A DNA stretch of 64,000 nucleotides, taken from Franconibacter pulveris DSM 19144. Its GTDB lineage: Bacteria; Pseudomonadota; Gammaproteobacteria; Enterobacterales; Enterobacteriaceae. The DNA is taken from the NCBI GenBank assembly GCA_000621185.1, contig KK211223.1:517077-581076 (forward strand), given 5' to 3'. A program made the position numbers and the translations under genes. A model generated the notes under the pieces. That model saw only the letters and a program-made list of their open reading frames with translations, was not told where the DNA came from and made no database searches. Positions within the stretch are counted from its first letter, which is position 1. Each line of letters starts with the position of its first letter. Shown in pieces: positions 1 through 7,542 of the stretch.

Positions 1-19
1 CCCGGTCCGCTTTTTTTTC
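1..19 (+). terminator. 3' half of a terminator of the upstream gene
   Basis: The window opens with a GC-rich half-stem followed by an eight-T run (positions 11-18). This is the shape of the end of an intrinsic terminator whose first arm lies outside the window. By synteny the upstream gene would be acnB, but none of it is visible. Confidence 0.35.
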
Positions 20-93
20 GCTTTCATGCTGCGATAATAACTACACAGGTACAATGCAGCGGTCACGCATTGCCTTTTGCAGAGGAAAACACC

Positions 94-456
94 ATGGATT
101 ACGAATTCTTGCGCGATATTACCGGCTCGGTGAAAGTGCGCATGTCGATGGGGCATGAAGCGGTCGGCCACTGGTTTAACGAAGAGGTAAAGGACAACTT
201 GTCTCTGCTCGACGAAGTGGAGCAGGCGGCGCGTGAAGTAAAAGGCAGCGAGCGTCAGTGGCAGAAAACCGGTCACGAATACACGCTGTGGCTTGATGGC
301 GAAGAGGTGATGGTGCGCGCCAATCAGCTGGAGTTTTCAGGCGACGAGATGGAAGAGGGAATGAGTTATTACGACGAAGAGAGCCTGTCGCTCTGTGGTC
401 TTGAAGATTTCCTGCAGGTAGCGGCGGCTTATCGCGCCTTTCTTAATCAGCGTTAA
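94..456 (+). CDS. yacL: YacL, UPF0231 family protein
   Basis: A 120-residue acidic cytosolic protein of the UPF0231 family. Its function is not established. It begins [20 protein letters not shown] and is nearly collinear with E. coli YacL over its whole length. The reading frame is open back to a TTG at 70, but the ATG at 94 is chosen because it gives the family's usual N-terminus and follows an AGAGGA ribosome-binding site. No signal peptide or membrane segment is visible. A possible -10 (TACAAT, 50-55) lies just upstream. It converges with speD; a 7-bp hairpin separates them. Identity is secure; function is unknown. Confidence 0.93.
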   Translation: MDYEFLRDITGSVKVRMSMGHEAVGHWFNEEVKDNLSLLDEVEQAAREVKGSERQWQKTGHEYTLWLDGEEVMVRANQLEFSGDEMEEGMSYYDEESLSLCGLEDFLQVAAAYRAFLNQR

Positions 457-466
457 GCGCGGCGGC

Positions 467-486
467 GTGGAGCGTCCCTGCTCCAC
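467..486. terminator. Hairpin between convergent yacL and speD
   Basis: A perfect 7-bp inverted repeat (GTGGAGC / GCTCCAC) with a 6-nt loop lies between the yacL stop and the speD stop. There is no strong T-run on either side, so it may be a weak bidirectional terminator or a 3'-end stabiliser. Confidence 0.4.
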
Positions 487-492
487 TGGCGT

Positions 493-1287
493 TTACACGG
501 CGGGAATGTTGCGGCCGTAGTAAATTTCGCGCATCTCTTTCCAGAGCAGGTCCGTAATGGTCTTGCGCTCTTCTTCGGTTAAATCTTCCGGTTTGGTGTG
601 GAACATATAGTGCTTAAGGTCGAACTCTTTAAGCAGCATTTTGGTGTGGAAGATATTTTCCTGATAAACGTTCACGTCCACCATGTCATACAGCGACTTC
701 ATATCCTCTGACATAAAGTTCTGAATGGAATTGATCTCGTGATCGATAAAGTGCTTCATGCCGTTCACGTCGCGCGTAAAGCCGCGAACGCGGTAGTCGA
801 CGGTCACGATATCGGACTCGAGCTGGTGGATAAGGTAATTCAGCGCCTTCAGTGGCGAAATCACGCCGCAGGTCGAAACCTCAATGTCGGCGCGGAAAGT
901 GCAAAGCCCGCCTTCCGGATGGCTTTCCGGATAGGTGTGCACGCAGATGTGGCTTTTATCCAGGTGGGCCACCACGGCTTCCGGCAACGGACCCGGGTGT
1001 TCGGACTTATCAATCAGCTTCGGGTCGACCGGCTCTTCGCTCACCAGAATGGTGACGCTGGCGCCCTGCGGTTCATAATCCTGACGCGCGATGTTCAGGA
1101 TATTGGCTCCGATGATGGAGCAGGTCTCTGTCAGGATCTCAGTCAGACGGTTGGCGTTGTAGAGTTCATCGATATAAGCGATATAACCATCGCGCTCTTC
1201 CGCCGTTTTGGCGTAGCAAATATCGTAAATACAAAAACTCAGGCTTTTGGTCAGGTTGTTAAAGCCATGCAGTTTCAGCTTTTTCAA
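493..1287 (-). CDS. speD: S-adenosylmethionine decarboxylase proenzyme
   Basis: SpeD (264 aa) decarboxylates S-adenosylmethionine to supply the aminopropyl donor that SpeE uses to make spermidine. It is a pyruvoyl enzyme. The proenzyme cleaves itself between Lys111 and Ser112, visible in the motif [13 protein letters not shown], and Ser112 becomes the pyruvoyl group. Length and sequence match the E. coli enzyme throughout. The start codon is TTG (1285-1287). It is chosen because the protein then begins [10 protein letters not shown] as in the family and because a very strong ribosome-binding site lies 9 nt upstream. The gene follows speE on the same strand with a 14-nt gap, so the two are almost certainly co-transcribed and possibly translationally coupled. 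Confidence 0.97.
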   Translation of the reverse strand: MKKLKLHGFNNLTKSLSFCIYDICYAKTAEERDGYIAYIDELYNANRLTEILTETCSIIGANILNIARQDYEPQGASVTILVSEEPVDPKLIDKSEHPGPLPEAVVAHLDKSHICVHTYPESHPEGGLCTFRADIEVSTCGVISPLKALNYLIHQLESDIVTVDYRVRGFTRDVNGMKHFIDHEINSIQNFMSEDMKSLYDMVDVNVYQENIFHTKMLLKEFDLKHYMFHTKPEDLTEEERKTITDLLWKEMREIYYGRNIPAV

Positions 1288-1291
1288 TTTT

Positions 1292-1304
1292 GATCACCTC
1301 CTTA
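1292..1304 (-). promoter_or_regulatory. Extended Shine-Dalgarno site of speD
   Basis: On the minus strand the 13 bases TAAGGAGGTGATC are the exact complement of the 3' tail of enterobacterial 16S rRNA. The first three bases are also the speE stop codon. GGAGG is 9 nt from the TTG start of speD. Such complementarity far exceeds the usual 4-6 bp and may offset the weak TTG start. Confidence 0.85.
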
Positions 1305-2168
1305 GGATGCCTGATCGGACAGGGCATCTTGCAAATATTGCGGCAGAGCGAAAGCTGCCGTATGAATAGCCGGATTGTAATAGCGGCACTGAATTCCCGC
1401 GGCGTGAAAGCGCGCTTGCAGGGTTTCAGTGGGCAGGTTGCGCAGCGCGTCGTTGTCCGTCGCCCAGGCGAAGGTCATGATGCCGCCGTAATAGGTCGGG
1501 ATAGCCGCCTGATAAAAGCTGACATCACTAAAATAGTGGCTGAGCTTGCGGTGGCTGTCGATGGCTTCATCCTGCTGCAGAAAACAGACGCCGTTTTGCG
1601 CGACAAAAATTCCGCCTGGGTTCAGGCAGCGTTTGCACCCTTCGTAGAATGCGGAAGTGAACAGGCTCTCGCCGGGACCGATAGGGTCGGTACAGTCAGA
1701 GATAATCACATCAAACGTTTGCGTCGTCTGGTTTACAAAATTGACGCCGTCGTCAATCACCAGCTTAAAGCGCGGGTCGTCATAGCTGCCGGCATTATGG
1801 TTAGGCAGATACTGACGACAGAATGAAACGACGCCTGCGTCTATCTCCACCATGGTGATGGATTCCACGCTCTTATGGCGGGAGACTTCACGCAGCATAG
1901 CGCCGTCGCCGCCGCCGATGATCAGCACATGCTTTGCGCGACCGTGCGCCAGCAGCGGCACGTGGGTCATCATTTCGTGATAGATAAACTCGTCACGTTC
2001 GGTGGTTTGCACCACGCCGTCCAGCGCCATTACCCGGCCAAAAGCCGCATTTTCGAAAATGATCAAATCCTGATGATCGGTTTTCTCGTGGTAAAGCACA
2101 TTATCAACGGCAAAGTATTGACCAAATTTGTCGTGCAGCGTCTCGTGCCACAGCGTATTCCCGGTCAT
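1302..2168 (-). CDS. speE: Spermidine synthase (putrescine aminopropyltransferase)
   Basis: SpeE (288 aa) transfers an aminopropyl group from decarboxylated S-adenosylmethionine to putrescine, giving spermidine. The Rossmann-like fold is visible in the glycine-rich [16 protein letters not shown] motif near residue 80. The DDG motif and the [10 protein letters not shown] gate/active-site motif follow in the middle of the protein. After the first few residues the sequence is nearly identical to E. coli SpeE. The ATG at 2168 follows AAGGAGG with 9-nt spacing, a strong site. It lies between yacC and speD in the conserved yacC-speE-speD order. Only the first five or six residues diverge. Confidence 0.97.
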   Translation of the reverse strand: MTGNTLWHETLHDKFGQYFAVDNVLYHEKTDHQDLIIFENAAFGRVMALDGVVQTTERDEFIYHEMMTHVPLLAHGRAKHVLIIGGGDGAMLREVSRHKSVESITMVEIDAGVVSFCRQYLPNHNAGSYDDPRFKLVIDDGVNFVNQTTQTFDVIISDCTDPIGPGESLFTSAFYEGCKRCLNPGGIFVAQNGVCFLQQDEAIDSHRKLSHYFSDVSFYQAAIPTYYGGIMTFAWATDNDALRNLPTETLQARFHAAGIQCRYYNPAIHTAAFALPQYLQDALSDQAS

Positions 2169-2230
2169 TGGCTGATACCTCCTTCGTTAACACCCTCGGA
2201 AAATGGGCGCAACATAATAGCTAACAATAA

Positions 2231-2244
2231 CCGTGGATGCACGG
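2231..2244. other. Small hairpin in the speE 5' region
   Basis: An inverted repeat CCGTG-GATG-CACGG lies in the 108-bp gap between yacC and speE. On the minus strand a possible -10 (TATTAT, 2214-2219) sits downstream of it, towards speE. I could not find a convincing -35. It may be part of the speE promoter region or simply a weak structure. Confidence 0.3.
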
Positions 2245-2276
2245 TCATTATTTCGACGAAGGGGCGGGGAAGGGGG

Positions 2277-2624
2277 TTACTTTACGTAGGCAAGCAGGCT
2301 TAGAGAATCGCGCGCCAGCGCCTTACATTTCCGTGCGGTGGGAATGGCGATACCGCTCAAATCGCGATAGCTGTCTTCGCCAAGCGCCTTCATATTAAAG
2401 CTTTCGTAATTGCTTAAATCCCACTGGTTTTGCTGGGCGAAAAAGACCAGCGCGCGGCGAATCTGCCCGTTTGGCAAGTTCTGGTAGCCGCAGTCATTTT
2501 TCAGAAACACGAAAACGGCAGTGAGATCGGCCATGTCTTCCGCTTCTGATTCACTTAACGCAAAGCTACTGGCGGAAAAGCCCATCAGACAGCCCAGCAA
2601 CATCACCCTGACCCACTTGTTCAT
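2277..2624 (-). CDS. yacC: YacC, small exported protein (pilotin-like family)
   Basis: A 115-residue exported protein of the YacC family. The N-terminus (MNKWVRVMLLGCLMGFSASS...FA) is a typical Sec signal peptide, with likely cleavage after about residue 22. The mature part starts LSESEAEDMAD and matches E. coli YacC closely. It has two cysteines in the mature part that could form a disulfide. The family is related to type II secretion pilotins of the AspS type, but a role for YacC itself is not established, and no secretin gene is in this window. The frame is open to 2663; the ATG at 2624 is chosen because it starts the signal peptide. It lies upstream of speE on the same strand. Confidence 0.9.
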   Translation of the reverse strand: MNKWVRVMLLGCLMGFSASSFALSESEAEDMADLTAVFVFLKNDCGYQNLPNGQIRRALVFFAQQNQWDLSNYESFNMKALGEDSYRDLSGIAIPTARKCKALARDSLSLLAYVK

Positions 2625-3015
2625 TACGTCTACCACTCGCCAAAAGATACCAAACGATAGCACATTTCGTTCAGACGCGACGAGGATATTTGATCCCTTT
2701 TATGGCGGATAAATGCCCGTATGACGGGGCCTGGCGCGCTTTTCAAAATGAAAACAAGATGATTTAAGGAGAGGTGAAAAAGTAAGCGGCAAACACCGCG
2801 TTTTGAAAGCAAAAAGCGGCCTCGCCAAAAAGCGAAAGTGAACGAAACGGCGCACGGTAAAATTGACTTCGGCTCTCACGCCCAAGCCCTTTTTTAACGC
2901 CGTTTTTTAAGGCATTGATTTTAAAGGCGCTATAAAAGCGCCGGAAAAAAGGGTCTGCAACAGCAAATTAAAGGTATTTGGTGTTAATACAGCGAATTAG
3001 CTAAAATCCGCGCTT
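2625..3015. other. Gene-free AT-rich region upstream of the CRISPR remnant
   Basis: No credible gene is present between yacC and the first CRISPR repeat. The last 120 or so bases (from about 2890) are clearly richer in A and T than the surroundings, as expected of a CRISPR leader. They contain a perfect 6-bp hairpin (GGCGCT-ATAAA-AGCGCC, 2926-2942). The part nearer yacC should contain the yacC promoter, but I cannot place it with confidence. Confidence 0.45.
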
Positions 3016-3161
3016 GTTCACTGCCGTACAGGCAGCTTAGAAATGGAACCACTGCGCCAGCAGCGCGATTGAGCCGTTAACTGCCGTACAGACATTTTAG
3101 AAATGCCGCGCCGCCATGCTCACTCAACGCTCGGTTCACCGCCGTCCGGGCGCTCCTCGTC
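3016..3161 (+). CRISPR. Orphan type I-F CRISPR mini-array (three repeats, two spacers)
   Basis: Repeat 1 (3016-3043, 28 bp) reads GTTCACTGCCGTACAGGCAG followed by CTTAGAAA. From memory this is the canonical enterobacterial type I-F repeat, with the 5-bp hairpin CTGCC/GGCAG. Spacer 1 (3044-3075) is exactly 32 bp, the type I-F length. Repeat 2 (3076-3103) matches at 24 of 28 positions, but its hairpin is broken. Spacer 2 (3104-3133) is 30 bp. A third unit (3134-3161) matches 15 of the first 18 bases and then decays. Decay increases to the right, so the leader end is on the left, next to the AT-rich stretch. No cas gene occurs in the window. It is most likely a fossil or orphan array. Confidence 0.85.
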
Positions 3162-3179
3162 GCTTTTTCCCGTTGAAAC

Positions 3180-3210
3180 TTGACCTTCCCGTTGGGGAAA
3201 GGTTTAAGCT
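3180..3210 (+). promoter_or_regulatory. CueR-type promoter of cueO
   Basis: A -35 (TTGACC, 3180-3185) and a -10 (TAAGCT, 3205-3210) are separated by 19 bp, the over-long spacing typical of MerR-family promoters. The spacer holds an imperfect dyad (ACCTTCCC...GGGAAAGGT, 3183-3203) like the CueR boxes of E. coli copA and cueO. Copper- or silver-bound CueR is expected to untwist this DNA and switch on cueO. Confidence 0.85.
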
Positions 3211-3242
3211 CATGGCATGCCTGTCGTCGATAAGGAAATAAG

Positions 3243-4781
3243 ATGCATCGCCGTGATTTCTTAAAATACAGCGCCGCACTGGGCGCGTTCAGCATGCTGC
3301 CGGCCTGGGGGCGCGTGATACCTGCGGCAAAACGCCCGACCTTACCCATTCCCGAACTCTTAACGCCCGACGCGCAAAGCAAAATTCGCCTGACTGCCCA
3401 GGCGGGCGCCAGCCAGTTCAACGGCCAGAAGGTGGCGACGTGGGGCTATAACGGCAACCTGCTCGGCCCGGCGGTAAAGCTCACGTCCGGCAAACCGGTG
3501 ACGGTGGAGATCCGCAATGCGCTTCCCGAGGAAACCACAGTGCACTGGCACGGCGTGGAAATACCGGGCGAAGTGGATGGCGGGCCGCAGGGGGTGATTG
3601 CGCCAGGCGCGACCCGAACGGTGAGTTTTACGCCGCAACAGCGTGCCGCGACCTGCTGGTTCCACCCGCATCAGCACGGTAAAACTGGCCATCAGGTGGC
3701 GATGGGGCTGGCGGGCCTGGTGTTGATTGAGGATGTCGAAAGCCTGCAACTGATGCTGCCAAAGCAGTGGGGCATCGACGATGTGCCGCTCATTATTCAG
3801 GACAAAAAATTCACCGCCGACGGCAACATTGATTATCAGCTGGATGTAATGAGCGCGGCGGTGGGCTGGTTCGGCGATACGCTGCTCTGCAACGGCGTGG
3901 CGTATCCGCAGCATAACGCGCCGAAAGGCTGGCTGCGGTTGCGCCTGTTAAACGGCTGCAATGCCCGCACGCTGAAGATTGCCGCCAGCGACAACCGCCC
4001 GCTTTATGTGGTGGCGAGCGATGGCGGATTGTTGCCGGAGCCGGTTAAGGTGAGCGAACTGCCCGTGCTGACCGGCGAGCGCTTCGAGGTGCTGGTGGAT
4101 ACCAGCGACAGCAAGCCGTTCGATATTGTCACGCTGCCGGTCAACCAGATGGGGATGGCGATAGCGCCGTTCGATAAGCCGCAGCCGGTGGTACGCATTC
4201 AGCCGCTGGTCATTCCCGCCTCCGGCAGCCTGCCGGATACCTTAGTTAAGGCGCCCGCGCTGCCTTCGCTCGACGGGCTACAGGCGCGCTGGCTACAGCT
4301 GATGATGGACCCGATGCTCGATATGATGGGCATGCAGGCGCTGCAGGAGAAATATGGCGAGCAGGCGCTGGCGGGCCATCAGCAGCATATGCAGATGATG
4401 GGGCAGATGAATCATGGTCACGGCCACGGCATGGATTTCCACAACGCCAACAAGATTAACGGCAAAGCGTTTGAGATGAACGCCCCGGCGTTCAACGTGG
4501 CGAAAGGCCAGTATGAGCGCTGGACCCTCTCGGGCGAAGGCGACATGATGCTGCACCCGTTCCATATCCACGGCACGCAGTTTCGCATCCTTACCGAAAA
4601 CGGCAAGCCGCCTGCGGCGCACCGCGCAGGCTGGAAAGACACGGTCTGGGTGGAGGGCGCGCGCAGCGAAGTGCTGGTGCGTTTCGACCACGTTGCGCCC
4701 GCTGAACATGCCTATATGGCTCACTGTCACCTGCTTGAGCATGAAGATACGGGCATGATGCTAGGGTTTACGGTGAGCTGA
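3243..4781 (+). CDS. cueO: Multicopper oxidase CueO (cuprous oxidase)
   Basis: CueO (512 aa) is a periplasmic multicopper oxidase that oxidises toxic Cu(I) to Cu(II). The N-terminus [16 protein letters not shown] is a twin-arginine signal, so the enzyme is exported folded with its copper. Copper-binding motifs are all present: HWH at 101-103, HPHQH from 141, HPFHIH from 438 and HCHLLEH from 494, the last containing the type 1 copper cysteine 495. A methionine- and histidine-rich segment (about residues 354-400, [11 protein letters not shown] and [10 protein letters not shown]) is the substrate-Cu(I) region typical of CueO. The ATG follows TAAGGAA. A CueR-type promoter lies directly upstream. 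It converges with gcd. Confidence 0.97.
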   Translation: MHRRDFLKYSAALGAFSMLPAWGRVIPAAKRPTLPIPELLTPDAQSKIRLTAQAGASQFNGQKVATWGYNGNLLGPAVKLTSGKPVTVEIRNALPEETTVHWHGVEIPGEVDGGPQGVIAPGATRTVSFTPQQRAATCWFHPHQHGKTGHQVAMGLAGLVLIEDVESLQLMLPKQWGIDDVPLIIQDKKFTADGNIDYQLDVMSAAVGWFGDTLLCNGVAYPQHNAPKGWLRLRLLNGCNARTLKIAASDNRPLYVVASDGGLLPEPVKVSELPVLTGERFEVLVDTSDSKPFDIVTLPVNQMGMAIAPFDKPQPVVRIQPLVIPASGSLPDTLVKAPALPSLDGLQARWLQLMMDPMLDMMGMQALQEKYGEQALAGHQQHMQMMGQMNHGHGHGMDFHNANKINGKAFEMNAPAFNVAKGQYERWTLSGEGDMMLHPFHIHGTQFRILTENGKPPAAHRAGWKDTVWVEGARSEVLVRFDHVAPAEHAYMAHCHLLEHEDTGMMLGFTVS

Positions 4782-4815
4782 AGCCTCACCAAAAAAGCAG
4801 CAGACGCGGCGCTAA

Positions 4816-4851
4816 CCCGCCCGACGAAAGGTTCATCGTCTTTCCGGCGGG
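4816..4851. repeat. Imperfect REP-like hairpin after cueO
   Basis: Outer arms CCCGCC/GGCGGG and inner arms GAAAG/CTTTC form a long interrupted stem in the cueO-gcd gap. It resembles an intergenic REP-type palindrome, but with a single copy in view this cannot be confirmed. It may protect mRNA 3' ends. Confidence 0.35.
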
Positions 4852-4907
4852 ATAGCGATGCCGGGCGAATAAGCAACACGCGGTTTATCTCGTCGCCTTA
4901 TGCCTAT

Positions 4908-4940
4908 AAAAAAGCCCCTCAGTGAGGGGCTTTTGTTTTG
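4908..4940. terminator. Bidirectional terminator between cueO and gcd
   Basis: A 7-bp GC-rich stem (GCCCCTC-AGT-GAGGGGC, 4914-4930) is flanked by an A-run on the left and TTTTGTTTT on the right. It can therefore terminate cueO from the left and gcd from the right. Confidence 0.9.
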
Positions 4941-4951
4941 CTTATCGCAGA

Positions 4952-7348
4952 TTATTTCGCGTCATCCGGCAGCGCATAGGCAACGATGTAGTCGCCCATC
5001 TTCGTGCCAAACGACCCGTGGCCGCCTGCGGAAACCACCACGTACTGCTTACCGTTAACTTCATACGTCATCGGCGTGGCCTGGCCGCCTGCCGGCAGGC
5101 GGCCTTCCCACAGCTTATCGCCGTTAGTTACGTTGTAAGCGCGCAGGTAGTTATCCGCCGTCGCGGCGATGAACAGCACGTTGCCCGCGGTTGAAATCGG
5201 ACCGCCCAGCATCGGCATGCCCAGCGTGAACGGAACCGGAACCGGCATCGGGAAGCCGAAGCTGTCGCGCGGGGTACCGATGCGTTTCTGCCAGACAATT
5301 TTGTTGGTCTTAAGATCCAGCGCGGAGATATAACCCCAGGCAGGCTGTTTACACGGCAGACCAAACGGCGACAGGAACGGGTTCAGCGTTACGCCATACG
5401 GCACGCCGTACTGCGGCTGAATGCCGGATTCAGAGCCGGTGCCCTGCGCGTCTTTCGGCTGCTCCATCGGGTTGCCCGGGCCGCGCGGGATCAGTTTAGA
5501 GACGAACGGCAGTGCAATCGGGTTGGCAATCGCGACCTGACGGTTCTGGTCAACAGAGAGACCGCCCCATTCAAACATCCCCAGGTTGCCCGGGAAGACT
5601 AGCGTGCCCTGCTCAGAAGGCGGCGTGAAGATACCTTCATAACGCATGCTGTGGAACATCACGCGGCAAACCAGCTGGTCGAACATGGTGGCGCCCCACA
5701 TGTTCGCGCCGCTCAGATCTTGCTTCGGACGGAAGGAGAGATCAGAGAAGGGCTGGGTCGGCGTCACGTAGTCGCCTTTCGCCGCGCCCTGCGGAACCGG
5801 TTTTTCCGGCGCCGGGACCACGAGCTGGCCGTTGCGACGGTCAAGCACAAAAATGTTGCCTGTTTTCGCCGGCGCATAGATAACCGGTACGGTCTGGCCG
5901 TTCACGGTAATGTCGGCAAGCGTCGGCTGGGCCGGCAGGTCCATATCCCACAGGTCGTGATGAACGGTCTGATAAGACCAGGCGAGCTTACCGGTAGAGG
6001 CGTTCAGCGCCACAATGGAGCTGGCATAGCGTTCCTGCTCCGGCGTGCGGTTGCCGCCCCAGATATCCGGCGTGGTCACGCCCATCGGCAGATAAACCAG
6101 ATCCAGCTTCGCGTCATAGGCGGCTGGCGCCCAGGAGTTCGGCGAGTTCGGGGTGAAGTGATGTTCGTCCGCCGGAATAGCGTTCGGATCTTTCGCGCCC
6201 GGATCGAAGGCCCACAGCAGCGCGCCGGTGTTGATATCAAAACCACGAATAACGCCGGAAGGCTCACGGGTGGAGAAGTTATCGGTTACCGCACCGGCAA
6301 TCACAATCACTTTATCAGTGACGATCGGCGGGGACGTCGGCTCGTACATGCCCGGCGTGGTGACCGGCATGTTAGTCTGCAGGTTCAGGATGCCTTTGTT
6401 AGCAAAGGTCTGGCACAGCTTGCCGTTATCAGCGTTCACCGCAAACAGACGGCCGTCGTTTACCGGCAGGATAATGCGGCGCGGACAGTCGGCCAGCACT
6501 TCCGGCGTCGCATTAGCCGGGGTAGCCTCATGGTAAGAGACGCCGCGGCAGGTCACGTGCTGGAAGGTCGGGTTGGTATTCAGCTGCGGATCGAGGTGCC
6601 ACTTTTCTTTACCGGTCGCGGCATCCAGCGCGAAAAGACGCTGATGCGCGGTGCAGAGGTAAAGGGTGTCGCGCACTTTAATCGGCGTCACTTCGTTGGT
6701 GATTTCACCCGGATCGTTCGGCAGCTTCAGGTCGCCGGTACGGAAAGTCCAGGCTTCTTTAAGCTGGTGGACGTTATCGGCGTTGATCTGCTTAAGAGGA
6801 GAATAACGCTGGCCTTCCTGGTTGCGGCCATAAGCCGGCCAGTCGCCTTCCGGAATAGCCGCCGCGCCGCTTGCCGCTGCCGCCGTGGCGTCGGCGGAAA
6901 GGGTGCCGTGAATCTCCTGCGGGTCGTTGAAGGCCGCCCATACCAGCATGCCGCCGGTAATGATAAGCGAAACCACCAGCGCGGTAACGCCCGGGCGCGC
7001 AGGCGTGGCGAGACGGCGCCAGACAAACGGCAGAATCAGCCAGATGCCAAAGAACACCAGCACGTCGCAGCGCGGCGTCAGGGCCCAGAAATCGAAACCG
7101 ACTTCCCAGACGCCCCAAATCATGGTGCAAAGCAGGATAGCGGCATAAAGCCAGAGCGCCGCCGCGTTACGACGCCACAGCAGCCAGGCTGTCGCCAGCA
7201 TCGCCACCCCGGCGATAGGGTAGTACCAGGAGCCGCCAATGGCGACCAGCCATACCCCTCCAATTAATAAATAAAGTCCGCACAATGCTGCGAACAGGAC
7301 TGTCAGAGTCACGAGCAAACGTGACTGTTTTACTTTTGTTTCCGCCAT
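4952..7348 (-). CDS. gcd: Membrane-bound quinoprotein glucose dehydrogenase
   Basis: Gcd (798 aa) oxidises glucose to gluconolactone in the periplasm and passes electrons to ubiquinone. Its cofactor is PQQ with a metal ion. The first 140 or so residues carry about five hydrophobic membrane segments. The rest is a periplasmic eight-bladed propeller with repeated tryptophan-docking motifs and the catalytic-region motif HHDLWDMDLPAQPTL. The sequence is close to E. coli Gcd except in the linker after the membrane domain. No PQQ synthesis genes are in the window, so whether the enzyme is active without external PQQ cannot be judged. It is divergent from hpt; its promoter overlaps a CRP site. Confidence 0.97.
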   Translation of the reverse strand: MAETKVKQSRLLVTLTVLFAALCGLYLLIGGVWLVAIGGSWYYPIAGVAMLATAWLLWRRNAAALWLYAAILLCTMIWGVWEVGFDFWALTPRCDVLVFFGIWLILPFVWRRLATPARPGVTALVVSLIITGGMLVWAAFNDPQEIHGTLSADATAAAASGAAAIPEGDWPAYGRNQEGQRYSPLKQINADNVHQLKEAWTFRTGDLKLPNDPGEITNEVTPIKVRDTLYLCTAHQRLFALDAATGKEKWHLDPQLNTNPTFQHVTCRGVSYHEATPANATPEVLADCPRRIILPVNDGRLFAVNADNGKLCQTFANKGILNLQTNMPVTTPGMYEPTSPPIVTDKVIVIAGAVTDNFSTREPSGVIRGFDINTGALLWAFDPGAKDPNAIPADEHHFTPNSPNSWAPAAYDAKLDLVYLPMGVTTPDIWGGNRTPEQERYASSIVALNASTGKLAWSYQTVHHDLWDMDLPAQPTLADITVNGQTVPVIYAPAKTGNIFVLDRRNGQLVVPAPEKPVPQGAAKGDYVTPTQPFSDLSFRPKQDLSGANMWGATMFDQLVCRVMFHSMRYEGIFTPPSEQGTLVFPGNLGMFEWGGLSVDQNRQVAIANPIALPFVSKLIPRGPGNPMEQPKDAQGTGSESGIQPQYGVPYGVTLNPFLSPFGLPCKQPAWGYISALDLKTNKIVWQKRIGTPRDSFGFPMPVPVPFTLGMPMLGGPISTAGNVLFIAATADNYLRAYNVTNGDKLWEGRLPAGGQATPMTYEVNGKQYVVVSAGGHGSFGTKMGDYIVAYALPDDAK

Positions 7349-7379
7349 AATGACACTCGTAAATTTTTAGTAGCAACTA

Positions 7380-7413
7380 ATTATAGTTATTAACATGTGT
7401 GATCTGAATCACA
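7380..7413 (-). promoter_or_regulatory. gcd promoter overlapped by a perfect CRP site
   Basis: On the minus strand a consensus -10 (TATAAT, 7380-7385) and a -35 TTCAGA (7403-7408) are 17 bp apart. The -35 lies entirely inside TGTGATCTGAATCACA (7398-7413), which has both perfect CRP half-sites. CRP bound here should block polymerase, which agrees with the known negative cAMP-CRP control of E. coli gcd. Confidence 0.8.
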
Positions 7414-7455
7414 ATAAGGGCTTTTTTGTGCATTTCTGCCGTAAATGCTTTTTGC

Positions 7456-7464
7456 TGGTATACT
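7456..7464 (+). promoter_or_regulatory. Probable extended -10 of the hpt promoter
   Basis: TGGTATACT is an extended -10 element (TGn plus TATACT) about 80 bp upstream of the hpt start. The -35 region is weak, as is common with extended -10 promoters. The CRP site at 7398-7413 would be centred near -65 relative to the predicted start of transcription. Confidence 0.6.
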
Positions 7465-7542
7465 GCCTGCCTTATCAATAAGCGCTGGCGAACGAAACGC
7501 TGCCGTTTGATGATTCAAATTTAAAATCAGATGGTTATAGAT

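Noticed and set aside
2277-2624. LLGC near the YacC N-terminus as a lipoprotein box
   Set aside because: The cysteine is residue 12, too early for a lipoprotein signal, and a standard cleavage site follows at about residue 22. E. coli YacC has no cysteine at this place.
2767-2786. AAGGAG followed by GTG AAA AAG TAA as a tiny leader peptide
   Set aside because: Three codons with no proper spacing to the ribosome-binding site and no gene directly downstream to regulate.
3077-3421. A 114-codon minus-strand frame across the CRISPR remnant and the cueO start
   Set aside because: It overlaps the repeats, the cueO promoter and the cueO signal peptide in a shadow frame, with no recognisable protein.
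4816-4851. The hairpin after cueO as a certain REP element
   Set aside because: It is a single imperfect copy. Without other copies in the window it cannot be assigned to a repeat family, so it is listed only with low confidence.
5651-7267. A 538-codon open frame antisense to gcd
   Set aside because: It lies entirely opposite a certain gene. Its translation is rich in arginine, histidine and glycine, as is typical of GC-rich antisense frames, and it has no recognisable domain.
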